Assembly: GCA_029204225.1 (NCBI GenBank)
Contig: CM055100.1
Location: 27,852,649 to 27,916,648, forward strand
Direction of reading: 5' to 3'
DNA: 64,000 nucleotides
Origin: Diphasiastrum complanatum
Taxonomy: Eukaryota; Streptophyta; Lycopodiopsida; Lycopodiales; Lycopodiaceae
The notes beneath the pieces are model-generated. The model was not told the DNA's origin. It was given only the letters and a program-made list of their open reading frames with translations, and did not search any database. Below are positions 47,479 through 59,687 of this stretch, piece by piece (positions within the stretch are counted from its first letter, which is position 1; each line of letters opens with the position of its first letter). Position numbers and translations under genes: made by a program.

Positions 47479-47789
47479 CTTGGTTGTGATTTGTGCAAAT
47501 AGTTCATGATTAGAGAATTAAAAAAATTACATTTGAGAACAGAGAGTGGGCAGTAATCACCACGTCGTCCAAGGTGTAATATTTGAAGTTTTGTGACACA
47601 TCATGGGTTGGTGTCTTACTCATTTTTTCTATCAAAAAATTAATCCTAGTTCAATTCATGAGTGATAATTCTTGCATTGCTTCTGACATCCCTGAAGCTG
47701 ATGTAGAAGCTTGGTCTAAAGTTCCTAGATCCAAAGACAAAAATGGCTATGACCTTATCTGGTAAGTCGCTCAGCTAAATCACCTGCTT

Positions 47790-48260
47790 TTATCTTTGTT
47801 TTTGTTGGTTCTTTTTTAGTATGGGTGCTTTCAGTGGTAACATCTTGGAGACTATAGCATGAGGGGGCTGAACTAGTATTCGTTGAAGTTTATAGGTAGG
47901 ATCCATGTGGTGCAGGATCTGTTCAGTTGTCAATTTAGCTTCCTCGCTATAAGAAAATGCATGTTGCCAAGAAACTAGATCATCTTCAACAGATTCTGAA
48001 ATAGATTCTTTCGAAAACCATGCTACATTCATCATGTTCATCCCATATGAGATATTCATGTCTAAGGTAAGTCCTCATTGTAGTAATATCTTGGGTTCTG
48101 GATTTGAGTCTGGATTTAAATGACATGTATGCCCAACCATGCAATCAATTGTTGCCAATGCATCCTTCCAAAAAATGGTGTCAGTCTATGAATCATAATA
48201 AACACCCATTGTAGCTCTCAGGCGATCAATGTTGTGGTCCATTGTGGATGAATTGTCATC
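47790..48260 (-). other. inverted segment within the gypsy element
   Basis: The minus strand here (MNMMNVAWFSKESISESVED, SYSEEAKLTTEQILHHMDP) corresponds to the plus-strand segment at 55950-56260 (NMINVAWLFAKTIEDLVDDD, NTELTNEQVLQHMDP). Sequence on both sides of the segment is in plus orientation relative to the same reference, so some 470 bases were flipped. Confidence 0.75.
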
Positions 48261-48734
48261 AGCTTTGGGTGGTACATGATTCAGCGCCCATGTGGAGGAT
48301 TTGTTACCAAAAGCATAGTGGGAACCTGATACAAATCAGAAAAAAGAAGAACAAGTCTACGAGGGACCATATCACACACAACCAATCAATTTAGCGGAGC
48401 CAAGAGAAGAAGACAAGATTGTTCATGTGAGAGCACAGCTCACACCCTCAAAATTCACCAAGCTATGAACTATTGATGGAATATAAAGATTGTTTTGCAT
48501 TGTCTTCTAAAGATCTAAAGAGAATTCCGTCATTTGTTGTCCAACATATTATACCTTTGGTTGAAGGAGCAATGTCAAAGGTGAGCTGATACTAGTATTG
48601 TTGCAACCTGAACTACATCGAACTAATCAAGCAAGAGTTACCCGATGCCAATTTCATCTATAAAATCAAGCACACAAAATGGGTATCATCCATAGTCATC
48701 ACCTCCAAGAAGAATGGCAAAATGCAGGTGATGC

Positions 48735-49530
48735 CTCGGACCTCAAGGTAGTAAGGCCCATTGGTCGGAACTCATTCAGGAGTTTGAATTCGACATTAAG
48801 TACTATCGAGGTGCGTCGAATTGCGTCATTGATGCTTTGAGCCGGATTAAAGAGGTTAATAAGTTATTTTTGTTGAGTTCCAGTCTGAGTTGTATCTTTC
48901 TTTGTGAGACCTTTGTTGGATCGATGAGTTCTTCGATCATATTTGGCAAGAAGTAGGCTCTACTTGGAGAGAGAATCTTGGAAAGTAGGATTTCTAAGAG
49001 TCTCGCGAAGAGAAGATAGCTGTGGATTATTCCATGAAATGGTTTACTTTTTTTAAGAGGAAAAGTATGTGTGCCAGATTCAGTGGACATTAGGGCCCAA
49101 ATCCTGCACAAGTGTCACAATAGTCCCAATGTGGGACATCTTGGTATACAAAGATGACAATCAGATCAAAAAAACTATCTCCCAATGGTTGAGTTCTCAT
49201 ACCATAGCATGAAGCATTCTGCCACTAGATTTAATTCTTTTATGCTCTTGTACAACTTTCAGTCTCGTTCTCCTATCTTCGTTGGACTCAAAGGTCTCAA
49301 GGTACAAGATGCAGTTGATTTCTTGCATAATATGCAGGAAATGTTGCAGGTGGCTAAGGAAAGCATTAGATCGGCAGTGGCTCAGGATCGAACACAATTC
49401 TAGTCTAACCGAAGCCACTCTCCTTGGAAATTTGAGAAGAGTGACTAGGTGTATCTTAGAATTCCAAAAGATTCTAAGGTCCTTCGACACTATGAGTTAC
49501 ATAATCCTTCTTTAATGACTCATTCCTAGC
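48735..49530 (+). mobile_element. second gypsy type (chromovirus-like): RNase H end and integrase end
   Basis: KYYRGASNCVIDALSR (48805-48850) is the end of a gypsy RNase H domain. VGHLGIQR (49130) and LPMVEFSYHSMKHSATRFNS (49180-49240) belong to the integrase. MLQVAKESIRSAVAQDRTQF and VYLRIPKDSKVLRHYELHNP follow, typical of the integrase C-terminal side of chromovirus-type elements. The central integrase is missing, so about 1 kb is deleted near 49100. It directly abuts the Tat-like fragment. Confidence 0.7.
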
Positions 49531-49639
49531 ATAAAACCACTATTTTTCTAGGGTAAATCTACCTTATCAAGATTCATGATATGAAATGACAAACTATCTA
49601 CATAATCCTGAATCTTCAATGGTGAGTGAGGGACAAGTT

Positions 49640-50580
49640 GGTTTCAAACCTACTACTCCTCACTTGCCGCCAACCTAACCACATACTTGTGGTCACTTGG
49701 TGCGGTTGCTAGCTTGAGCTTCAGCACCAATTTAGGATTAATAAAATTATGCGTAGAAAATAAAAGACTCACAAGTTGGTTGTCCACCAGCACATTCATG
49801 TGAACGAGGTCGTGAGGTCCAAAAATTACAATATTAAAACAACAATTACTACAAACTGTTTCATCCTTAAAGGACACATAAATGCAAGAAATTGAAAAAT
49901 TACATGGTTCCTTGAAGAAATAGCCACCCTTCTTCCTTTTCTTCGGGCAATCCTTTGAGAGGTGCCTCTTCTCCATACATGAGAAACATAACCCATCGCT
50001 TTTGGTTTTATCAAAGTTCACTCTCTCCAACAAAGTTTTCTTCTTCTATCCCGAATGAGCTATGCCAACAATTTTTTCTTTGCCCTTTTTGAAAGAGGGG
50101 CGATGAGGGTTTGTCCTTGAATTCAAGCTTTTGGCTTTGTTGCTCTGTGCGGGTTACCACATTCGTGTCATCAAAAATTCTGGCGAAGCACACCACATCC
50201 TCAAGGGTTAGTGGCTGGTTACAACGGACCTGAAATTGGTATTCCTTGGGCAAGCCCAAAATAAAGTGAAGCTTAAGCAGAACTCCGTCCATCCGGTTTA
50301 CAATCGTGAAGCCGCCTCTTGGAAATATTCCAAATACACATTCAAAAGCTTCATTCCCATTTGCAATGTTGCAAATCGACGATAGTATTCAAAATCATCC
50401 AAGATCGGCATAAATGCGGCCTTAGAAGCTACCTGAAATTTTTTCCAAGTGGTTAGAACTATAGCTTGCTCTTTGAGATCCAACCACCAAGAATACACTT
50501 TTTTGCATAGAAATATGATGGTCGTGGTGATCCTGGCAGATCGTGCATGGACAAGTGGGAAGTCCATCGATCTAGCCACA
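49640..50580 (-). mobile_element. gypsy gag-protease fragment, minus strand
   Basis: Minus strand, 50580 to 49640: gag (VYSWWLDLKEQAIVLTTWKK, AASKAAFMP-like, LKLHFILGLPKEYQFQVRCN, QPLTLEDVVCFA). Then zinc knuckle CFSCMEKRHLSKDC (C-x2-C-x4-H-x4-C), and a degraded protease (VHMNVLVDNQ and FSTHNFINPKLVLKL, where DSGSTHNF is normal). Stops occur at about 50290 and 50010. It lies head-to-head with the plus-strand integrase fragment at 48.7-49.5 kb and is the same general type, so one element has probably been broken and partly inverted. Confidence 0.8.
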
Positions 50581-51229
50581 CCGAGACAATATCCTAGTGT
50601 CTATCTTTCTTCTCCCCAATAAAAAATTCCCCAGATAAACATCGGGTTCAAGAGGGGTTGACAAGATTGCGACAAGTCCATCTCTGCCTCTGCCCTGCAT
50701 GTCAATAAACTCTTGTTGAAGTAGATTTATCGCACACCATTTTTTCCATATCGGCCAATGCAGGGCCTGGAGCTTGGGTTGTCTCCATAGGAGAGTCCAT
50801 GGAAAAGGAGAGGGGTAGAAGAAAAACGGAGAGCAACTGTATGAAAACCGTCAAAAATTGAGGAAAATAGTCAAGAAACAAGGATATGCTTGAGCTAAAG
50901 AAGCCACAAATTAAAACTTGGAAAAGTGAGATGAGGAAAAGTGAGCGTACGTTAATGAGCATTTGATCCAAAGTTTGTATGGTGTTGAGATTGCAATGGT
51001 TTGATTGAATGGGTTGAGTATTTGGTTTAGGGTGTGAATGATGAGTGTGGCTTGATTCTTGTGAGAGTGTTTTAGAATGTGTGAGGATGATTACTATTCG
51101 GATTGATTGAGTGGATGTGGTTTATCTTTCCTTTGTCATTAGGGTTTCATTATGGCTTGCTCAAACGAGCTTGTAGTAGATGACTTGTTTTGTGTGGAGT
51201 AATGGGTTGCTAGTGAGCATCATGAATGC
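50581..51229. other. unassigned sequence upstream of the minus-strand gag
   Basis: Probably the leader and part of an LTR of the minus-strand gypsy fragment. No primer-binding site recognised. Confidence 0.35.
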
Positions 51230-51800
51230 TTGATATGCAAGGGCGAAAGAGGTTGCTTGCATGATTTCACTTGTGGGATATTGGGAGGTTGTGAACCATT
51301 TTGTAGGACTTCAAGTAGGGAGATGGTTTTAACTTATAGCAATAGTATGATAAAATGCAGTTTGTATGCCTTGTTTAGAGAACGAATTACTTCCCGCTAC
51401 TTTTTTGACCTACTAATCACTAGCCGAATCCAAGAGAAGTCTTGAAGCCGTGCACCTTACTAGCATTAACTTGAAGTCATTATTCAACTGTATTCTATAA
51501 ACGAGTCAGAAAACATTTTTGTACATACACTTTATACTTCGCTAGGATGGAACTGAAAAATAATAAAATGTCAAGTTTGGAAGCGTTTTCCATTTTTGTC
51601 ATTTATGAAGAGTGTCAACTAGAGCCGACCTCTATGAAACACCAGAGCGGGCCGTCCACCATCCGTGGTTGAAAAACACCACAGTGGTTAAAGCGTCACA
51701 CTAGTCACACCCGCTGTTGGTACTGTCTAGTGAAATACCTAGACCCGACGGTCGGCGAAAATACCACCGCTTATCAAACAAAGCGGTGCGTATAACTTGC
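51230..51800 (+). repeat. dispersed repeat, partner of 5105-5640 in inverse orientation
   Basis: Matches the reverse complement of 5105-5640 over most of its length, including TACTAATCACTAGCCGAATC at 51409-51428 and GACCTCTATGAAACACCAGA at 51627-51646. Function and class unknown. Confidence 0.65.
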
Positions 51801-52665
51801 ACCCCATGAGCACTCTATACAGCACGGAAAAATAACTAAAAATAGGATACCTCACATCCATTTAACGAGCAATGATATTGCAAGGTCTTTTTCTGTATGC
51901 TCTATGATTGTTAATAAAGTTTGGACATCGCTATGAAGTTTGCAAGTGTCAGCCTCTTACACCCCATATGATCTACCAAGAGCCTAGTCCCACCCATTGA
52001 GGGTCCCACGACCTCAAAGGCACGTAATTACACGTTGTGGCCTATAGACATAGTCCTAAAACTTAAAGGTAGTATCCTAATCTTAAAGGACCAATCCCTA
52101 AGGAGTTAAGGACAAGTTCTTAGGATAGTATCTTAAGATATAAGGGTAGCTTCTAAACACGTAGGGTATGGGATTTTAGTGGACTAAGAATGTCCGCGAT
52201 CACGATGGCCACAATCCGCTAACACCCTCATTATAGGGACAGTGCCTTGAAAATGAAGGCAATACTCTGAACCACTAGAGGATGCCCTACGTCACATCTC
52301 CCAAAGGCCATTTGAAAGTCAAACATACTGTTAGCGAGATCCTAGCGTGATCAAGCATTCAGAAGTTTGTACGGAATCGTAATCCTAAAAAGCTAGTGAA
52401 TCATTGCATCAGAAGTACTAGCACCCCCTCCTTACAGTCATACTTCTGAGAGCCTGGAAAACACTCATTGGCTCTGGAGCACGGGGTAATAGAGGAAGCC
52501 CCCAGGATTGGATGTGGCAAGACCTCCGTTACTCACGTAGGGCATAACCACCATCAGTAGTGGTGCCCTTGAATTTTTTAGGACTTTTTGGTGGGACCAA
52601 TCCCCTGCCGAAAATTGCCCTAACAGACATTTTCGTCTTTCGCAAGAGCTTGAATAATAATCCAA
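51801..52665. other. unassigned sequence
   Basis: Contains runs of CTTAAAGG/TTAAGGA words near 52020-52150 but no gene that I recognise. Confidence 0.35.
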
Positions 52666-52671
52666 AAGATT

Positions 52672-52890
52672 TCGCGAATTGTTCGTGACAATTTCGCGAC
52701 ATCTGAGGTTTGAACAAGAAACAGAATATTTTGCGACAAGATTCTGTTCGCGAATCTTTTGAACTTCAACAAGAAAGCCACGAGCTTCTACAAATAATTG
52801 TTTTGCGAATCTTTCGAGTTGACTGCAAGACAAAGTCCGCGAATCCTTCGAGGTTGATCATGAATAAAAATGCTTCGAGTTCGCGTTCGT
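52672..52890. repeat. recurring GCGAATCTTTCGAG motif
   Basis: TTCGCGAAT or GCGAATC(T/C)TT(T/C)GA occurs at about 52672, 52750, 52804 and 52838, with TTCGAGTTCGCG at 52878. Spacing is irregular (34-78 bases). It lies beside the truncated end of the minus-strand copia, possibly in an LTR relic. Confidence 0.5.
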
Positions 52891-53056
52891 TTCTTATCCT
52901 TTGTCAAGTAAATTGCGTGCAGAATCAAGATCTGTCTGATCAGTTGTTCTATAGCTCTCTCTCAAAGTGGGCAGTTGGATTAACCCCAATCTTCTCCGTT
53001 GCTTCTCAAACAAAGCTTTACTGAGTGGCTTTACTGAGCTGCTTTTTTTGAATTGT

Positions 53057-55575
53057 TTAAGGACACTGATCCTTTGACAATTTGAGACCTGGTTCCATTG
53101 GTGAGAGAGCTAACTTGCAATTAATCAAATTATATTTGACTAACATATTGTAGATGTAATTCTGTTGAGTAATGTATATCAGCTTCTGTTTTCTGTGGAT
53201 TTGAATACCAAGGCAGAAATGAGCTCCGCCCAGATCGGTCATGTCGAATTCGGAAGATAGCATTGTCTTGGTCTCTTTTATCAGATCGGTACTGTTGCTG
53301 AAAATCAATGTATCATCCACGTATAAAGTAATAATGATAAAAGACTGCTACACTACGAAATCTGAAGAGCTTGGTATTGATCAATAAGAAAAGTATTGAT
53401 CATTTGAAACCATGCTCAAGCAAATTGCTTCAAGCCATAAAGTGCTTTATGGAGTTTACACGCATGATTGTATTTACCTTCGATATCATAACCTGCAGGT
53501 TGCACTATGTAAATGTCTTCTTCGATAACTCTATTGTAATATGTTGTCTGTACATTCATTTGATGTATTTCCAAATCTACTACAGCGGCAAATGATAGCA
53601 AAAGTCAAATAGAAAAATGCTTGACTACTGGATTGAAAGTCTTAGTTCAATCAACGTTGCATATCTGAGAAAAACCTCTAGCTACAAGTCGTGCCTTTCT
53701 CCTGTTGATGCTTTCATCTGCGTTGTACTTGACTTTGAAAATCCATTTGCAATCAACTACATTTCTGCTAGCAGGTAATTTGACAATTGTCCATGTCTGG
53801 TTCTTGATAAGAGATGAATACTCTTTATCCATAGCTTTCTTCCATAGATCTGAATCTAAATGATTGAGTGCCTCTTTGACAGTCGTCGGCTCCTGAACAA
53901 GGTAGGCTACAGAGTCATCGATATACCTGATAGGTGGTCTGCTGGTTCTTGATGATCTTCTGGGGAATAGAGGAAGTTGATCATTTTCATTATACTATAG
54001 TTGTTGAACTGCAACATCATCGTCTTCGGATTCGCCGTTGATATGTTGTTTGTCGAAAGTAGATGATCTTGGATCTTCAATGGGAATAGTCAACTGAGGA
54101 ACCAGGAAGATCAATATGTCAGGAGAATCTGACAGGTCGGCTATGTGGGTTTTGCCTTTTTCTTTGAGGCCGATAAACTGATCTTCGATGAAGATGACAT
54201 CCCAACTAGTGAATATCTTTGACTCGATGGAATCGAACAACTTGTAGGCTTGATCTAAAGTAGTGTAGCTGATGAAAATGCATTTGATACTTTGGAAGTC
54301 GAGTTTCTTCTTGAGATCATGAGGAATCTGCGCATAAGCAGTACATCCAAAAACTCATAATTTGATAAAGAAGGTTTGGTGCTTGTCCAAACTTCGAATG
54401 GTGTTTTGTCTGAGAGACCTTTAGTAGGACATTTGTTCTGAATATAGGTTGTTGTCGAATTATTAATAACAGATTTGTAGAGAGTTTAGGAACATATAAA
54501 ACTTTTGACAGTAGTTTGATTAGATCGTGCTGGAATTGCAATCTTACAATACCTTCACCTTCAATCGTGTGAGTGCTATTGTCACCAAGATAAACATACT
54601 TACTTGTGTTGTAAGAAGTATAGGAGTTGAAGATCTCACGTTGATTGGTCATGTGTTGAGCTCCAGAATCCAGAAATCAAGAATCATCCAAAACTGTGTT
54701 TTGGTCTTTGACCATAAATGCGTCTTTGTCCACTTCGACCTGGGGAGTTGATATAACTGTATATTTGTTTGTTGATCAGATTGCTTGGCTGCGTTCTTCG
54801 CTTTGAGAATTCGGCAATCCCGGATCTCATGGTTATTGCGCTTGCAATGCTTGCAAAACATCTTCTTCTTTGACTGTGGATTTGATGATTGTCCTTGACT
54901 TTGAGTCGGCTTCTGATTCGTTGCAGCCCTCTTGGAGCTTTTCTGCTTCTATCATTTTGAGTGTTTGTTGATGTATAGAGCCTGAGATGAGGAAGTAGAC
55001 GAAACGTCCTGACTTCTTCAATTGTCTTCTTGCAGTAACATAGTGATAACTCTGGTAAGAGTTAAATTTGAGTGTGTCGTGATGATCATCACCCAATTCT
55101 CATATGTAGAGGGCAGGCTTGAAAGCAATGTCATGATTGTGTCTTGCTCGTCTATGACTGATTTGACAGTGGCCATCTGTTGCAAAAGCTTCTTAAACTG
55201 GTTAATATGATTCTAAAGAGAATCATTATTCGACATCATGAGTGTGAAGAATTTTCTTCGTAGGTGTAACTTGGTAGTTACGTCCCTCACGTCATATAGT
55301 GAGCTCATGATGTCCCAAACTTCTTTTGAAGTTTTGGTTTCAGTTATGTGTCCAATCTGCGTATTTAATATATTGAGGATAATAAGCACGAAAACGTTAC
55401 CATCCTTCAATTTTCACTTTGAGTCTTTTGTGTCGTCTTCAGGTTTCACTTCGATACCTGTAACAACATCCCAGAACTCGTTGGCGATTAGCAAGGTCTT
55501 CATCTCAAATTTTCTGATAATTGGATCCGTTCAGCTTGTCTGCAATAAGGCCAGCTTTACTTTGAGAATCCATCT
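53057..55575 (-). mobile_element. Ty1/copia retrotransposon, minus strand, internal deletions
   Basis: Minus strand from 55575: gag start MDSQSKAGLIADKLNGSNY. Then gag pieces (KDGNVFVLIILNILNTQIGH, EVWDIMSSLYDV), zinc knuckle CKHCKRNNHEIRDC (54850), protease remnant (IFNSYTSYNTSKYVYLGDNS, with the DSGA site lost) and VLYVPKLSTNLL. Then the integrase C-terminus (IFTSWDVIF) and reverse transcriptase pieces (NQTWTIVKLP, CKWIFKVKYN, LHKALYGLKQ, MDDTLIFSNS, LSSEFDMTDLGGAHFCLGIQ). GAG-pre-integrase and the integrase core are deleted. It ends at the reverse-transcriptase/RNase H border with no LTRs visible. It sits between two parts of gypsy sequence. Confidence 0.85.
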
Positions 55576-55654
55576 TGAACTTAGTCTATCAATTGTATCG
55601 ATGACCCTAAGATGTAGTGATGCCAACAACCTTCCGATAAAAATAGTGAGAATG

Positions 55655-57860
55655 TAGTTCGTGATCACCTTTGTGGTGATGGACATACCAGAAGCCCCTT
55701 TCTGCATACCGCGTTTTACTAGGAAGACCTTGGTTGAGGATCGCGCAAGTGGTTCATAACTGGGGAACCGGAAAACTTACCTTTGAAAATAGAGAGTAGG
55801 TTGTAAAGGTTGACCCAACCACATGGGCGGTGAAACCAACTACACCAAAAGCTGATGACAGATCGTCCACCATCGATCACACCATTGATCGCCCAAGGCA
55901 AGCCAAGGGAGATCACTACGACTCTGAAACAAATATCATGAGATAGACGGACGCATTGGCAACAGTTGATTGTATGGTTGGACATGCTTGTCAACCTGAT
56001 TCAGATCCAGAACCCACCACATCTTCACCCAAGTGTTATACCATGGACACACCAATTACATTCGAGGTGAATATGATCAATGTAGCATGGTTGTTTGCAA
56101 AAACTATTGAGGACCTTGTGGACGATGATTTAGTCCCTTGGCAACATGCTTTTACCTACAACAAAAATACTGAGCTGACTAATGAGCAGGTCCTGCAACA
56201 TATGGACCCAGATCGCTATGGAATGAGGAAAGCACCAGCTCAGACACCTCAAAGATCGCCCATGGCGAAGTTTTCAAGACAGATCCACCGAAGGCACCAA
56301 TAACTATGAAAAACCAAATGAAACAGCGCTACAGTCAGGTGATTCGATGGAGCGATTTGCCGGAAGAAGCAATAGCCACGATGGATATTGATATTCGTAA
56401 TCACAAAGCGAAAACCAACCCAATCCTAAAATAGACAAGAAGAATGAATCCAACTACGTGAAGAAAAAAAAAAAGTGTTGGACTCCTTAAAGTCAATCCG
56501 GATGGAATCAGATACAGCGTCGACATCACAGACGGCTCGAAGTGCAAGGATTACAAGTCGGACTAAGATCAACATACTGAAGGAGGAATCCCTCCGAACT
56601 CCATTTCACGAGATGCCAAAAACCTTCAAGAACTATACCTTAAAACGTGGTAATCATGATGTCGCAAGCACAACGAGAACCTGATCAAACTTAGAAACCA
56701 GCGGAACAAGTCTTCGAAGGACCTGCGCGTACACAACCTATGAATCTAGTTGAGCCAGGTGAAGAAGAGAAGATCGTACATGTGGGAGAACACCTGACAC
56801 CCACCCAATTCAAAAGGCTACGCGCATTGTTGGTGGAATACAAAGATTGCTTCACATGGAATTACAAAGATCTGAAGGGTATACCACCAACCGTAGTCCA
56901 ACATACCACACCCTTGGTGGATGGAGCAGTCCCCAAGGTAAGCCGCTACTATCGCTACAATCCTAACTACACTGAATTAATCAAGCATGAGTTGCAGAAG
57001 TTACCTGATGCCGATTTCATTTATGAAATCGAACACACAAAATGGGTATCACCAACAGTCATAGTACCCAAAAAGAATGGCAAGATGCGAATTTGTGTGA
57101 ACCTGAAAACGTTAAATGCAGTTACAAAAAAAGGTCATTTTCCCTTACCTTTTACGGAAAGTGTTCTGGACAGAATAGTAGGTGCAGAAGCCTATAGTTT
57201 TTTGGACAATTTCAACGGCTACAACCAAGTCAAAATAGCGTCAGACGATCAGCACAAGACAACATTCGCCACTGAATGGGGAACCTATGCCTACAAGGTA
57301 ATGTCGTTTGGACTTTGTAAAGCCCCAAGTACCTTTCAACAAGTTATGCAGGCGGCGTTCAAAGAATATTTACAAAAATTTCTGGAAATCTTTATGGATG
57401 ATCTGTGTGTGCACGAGCCTAACTCTGAGCACTTATCCAACTTGGAAAAGGTGCTAAAAAAGTGCCACGAATATGATATCTCCTTGAACCCAGAAAAGTG
57501 TTAGTTTTGGGTGACACATGGCCTCATATTAGGCCATATCGTATCAAGATACGGAATCGCCACTGATCTATCAAAGATCATGATCATTGTTGATTTGCCA
57601 CCTCCAAGGACAATTCGCGAAGTCTACATGTTTATGGGCCACGCTAACTACTACCAAATTTTTATTCTAGATTTTGTGGAGTTAGCATGACCAATCTACA
57701 AGCTGACAACGGAACCACATTGGGTGGAGGATGCCCTGCAGTCTTTCTAGAAGCTTAAAGATGCATTGGTCTCAGCACCAATATTAAGACCCCCCAATTG
57801 GTCCATAGAGTTTCATGTGCATACGGACGCATCAAAGTAGCAGTGGGAGCAGTCTTAACC
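55655..57860 (+). mobile_element. Ty3/gypsy (Tat/Athila-like) fragment: protease end to RNase H start
   Basis: The left end reads FVVMDIPEAP, then in another frame IAQVVHNWGTGKLTFENRE, the end of the retropepsin region. It passes through a spacer (NMINVAWLFAKTIEDL) to a long intact reverse transcriptase frame at 56740-57504 and on to the start of RNase H (VHTDASK, with a stop) near 57840. It is broken off there. The 55.65 kb end abuts the minus-strand copia, suggesting that the copia inserted into this element. Confidence 0.8.
56740..57504 (+). pseudogene. gypsy reverse transcriptase, 254 codons open
   Basis: The frame contains ALLVEYKDCFTWNYKDLKGI, HTKWVSPTVIVPKKNGKMRI, CVNLKTLNAVTKKGHFPLPF, YSFLDNFNGYNQVKIASDD and the catalytic FMDDLCVHEP (FMDD variant of YMDD), with ISLNPEKC at the end. 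It stops at a TAG that replaces the codon before FWVTHGLILGH (reads C-stop-FW). The open frame with an intact active site is unusual among the decayed neighbours; the stop and missing RNase H make it inactive in transposition. Confidence 0.85.
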
Positions 57861-58354
57861 CAACCTGAGCACTTTCTCAGGTTCCAAAGGTACTCTAAGT
57901 AACAAATCTTACAACTACTTACCAATTTTCCATTAGAAATGAATCTAAAATATAAAGGTATATCATATTGGAGAAGCAACAACCACAAAAGATTGATCTT
58001 TGTTATTGTGATCTATTGAATCTTGAATTTATCTATTGAAAAGATTACACTATAATATGTTGTTCAATTCGGGAAAAAAAAAAAAAAAAGCCACAACAAA
58101 GCTTCATAGAGTCAGCTATTGTTAAAGCCCACCTCAATATGTTATTCAAGGTCACAATTTTGAATCAAATTCCTAAATAGTGACTGAGGCAATTTGTATT
58201 TGGTTATGCACATAAATAGAAATTATTAACCTACTCCGAATTGATATAGTGTCTTTTCAACAATTGGAAATCATAACCTAGTTCCACGCAAAGTGTATTT
58301 CTTGCTTCTGGATCATCACGAATTATAAGTATAAGTAGAGGTCAATATGGCCAC

Positions 58355-58407
<53 letters not shown>
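58355..58407. repeat. (CT)n microsatellite, interrupted once
   Basis: Fifty-three bases of CT with one TTT interruption near 58376-58378. Confidence 0.9.
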
Positions 58408-58412
<5 letters not shown>

Positions 58413-59500
58413 ACATGGTTAATAAATACCAAAAATGCCCTAAAATATTCCAAAACACTTGTAAAGAAGACCAAACAATAGTAGCTAGCTAATTGTGCTT
58501 TTTCTATCTACTATATCTCGTTTTAGTGTATTAAGACTAGCTTTATGACTATTGCATTGCTAACAAAAACAATACTCCAAAGTGACCTTTAAAAAGACCC
58601 CAATAGGGCCATTGAGAGTGCACATCATTACATTAACATGCCCACTTGGTAGGTCTTAAAATATGAACATGGGAATGATGATGAAGCACAACATTAATAG
58701 ACACCAAGATTTTGCCTGGCTAAGAGACAATAAACTATATTAGCAAAACGACAATTGAGCAAGAGTTCAAATCAAAGAATTTAAACTATCAGCAACTTGA
58801 TCCTCTCACAAATTATTCAATTAGCCCTAATTATATTACAAGCGAGCCTCCTAGAACTCACAAGGGAATTGATATTTTGCAAGTGAATTGTTTGCTCCCA
58901 ACTCACAACCCTGCTACAACATCTCTCCCCTTGCATTTTCTTTCAAGCATCTTCCATAGTTCGTCAAAACAATACGCTATACATCCAAGACATGGTGATA
59001 TAAGTAGCAAATCCCTATGTTATGAATTGGAAGTTAAAAGTTACGAAGTTACTTGGTCCCTATTTAAGCCTAAAAATTTCTTGCTCCCTTAGACAACATG
59101 TATATATCTTGATAAGTTGGTGAGATTCTACCTTCTAAGTGTATTCTCTTAAATGCAACTCCTAGGTGAAACCTTAGCAACAAACAAGTATAAACAATAA
59201 TGGTTCAATGTAGATTTACAGTAGCCTCTAACTCAAGAGCTCAATGTCAGAGATGAGGTTCCACGGGTACTCAATCAACATGGAAAAGATTACCTTTGTA
59301 AGCTCCTTGGTTAACACTCTATGGAGAAATAACTTATGTAGTCATATTTGTAGATATACTTTATCAGGCCACAATTCCCGATCAGAAAAGTTTACAAATA
59401 GAAGGATGCAAGTGTTCCCTGAGAGTCACCCATTAACCGTTCATGACATACCTTCAATCTCATATCTATAATGCTAAAAATACAGTTCAAATAAATTGTT

Positions 59501-59687
59501 AATGATCGAGTTGGTACAATTAGACGATCAAAATAAGCACCTATAAAGTTGAAACCAATCAGCAATTTAAGCCCACTATTTTGTAATCAGCTCCATAATC
59601 GAGCTGGTACAATCAGAACAATCAAAATAAGCACCTATAAAGTTGAAACCAATCATCGATTTGAGCCCCACTATTTTGTAATCAGCT
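59501..59687 (+). repeat. tandem duplication, about 93 bp unit
   Basis: Unit 1 (59501-59592) and unit 2 (59593-59687) share AATAAGCACCTATAAAGTTG and CCACTATTTTGTAATCAGC with a few changes in between. Confidence 0.8.

Larger units (their letters stand above)
45708..48730 (+). mobile_element. Ty3/gypsy (Tat/Athila-like) fragment with internal inversion
   Basis: Plus strand: gag at 45708-45929 (LELPKFDGSTNPISFLQIYG, LKLFPMFLTGVVLDWF), a decayed middle, then retropepsin at 47196-47478 (VVVDGGSCVNLISTTLLYDK). An inverted piece follows at 47790-48260, then plus-strand reverse-transcriptase start at 48460-48730 (VQHIIPLVEGA, FIYKIKHTKWVSSIVI). It is the same family as 55655-57860. The reverse transcriptase breaks off at KKNGKMQV, where another gypsy type begins. 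Confidence 0.8.

Noticed and set aside
52020-52150. Recurring CTTAAAGG/TTAAGGA words as a CRISPR-like or satellite array
   Set aside because: Spacing and sequence are irregular and a CRISPR array is not expected in a plant nucleus.
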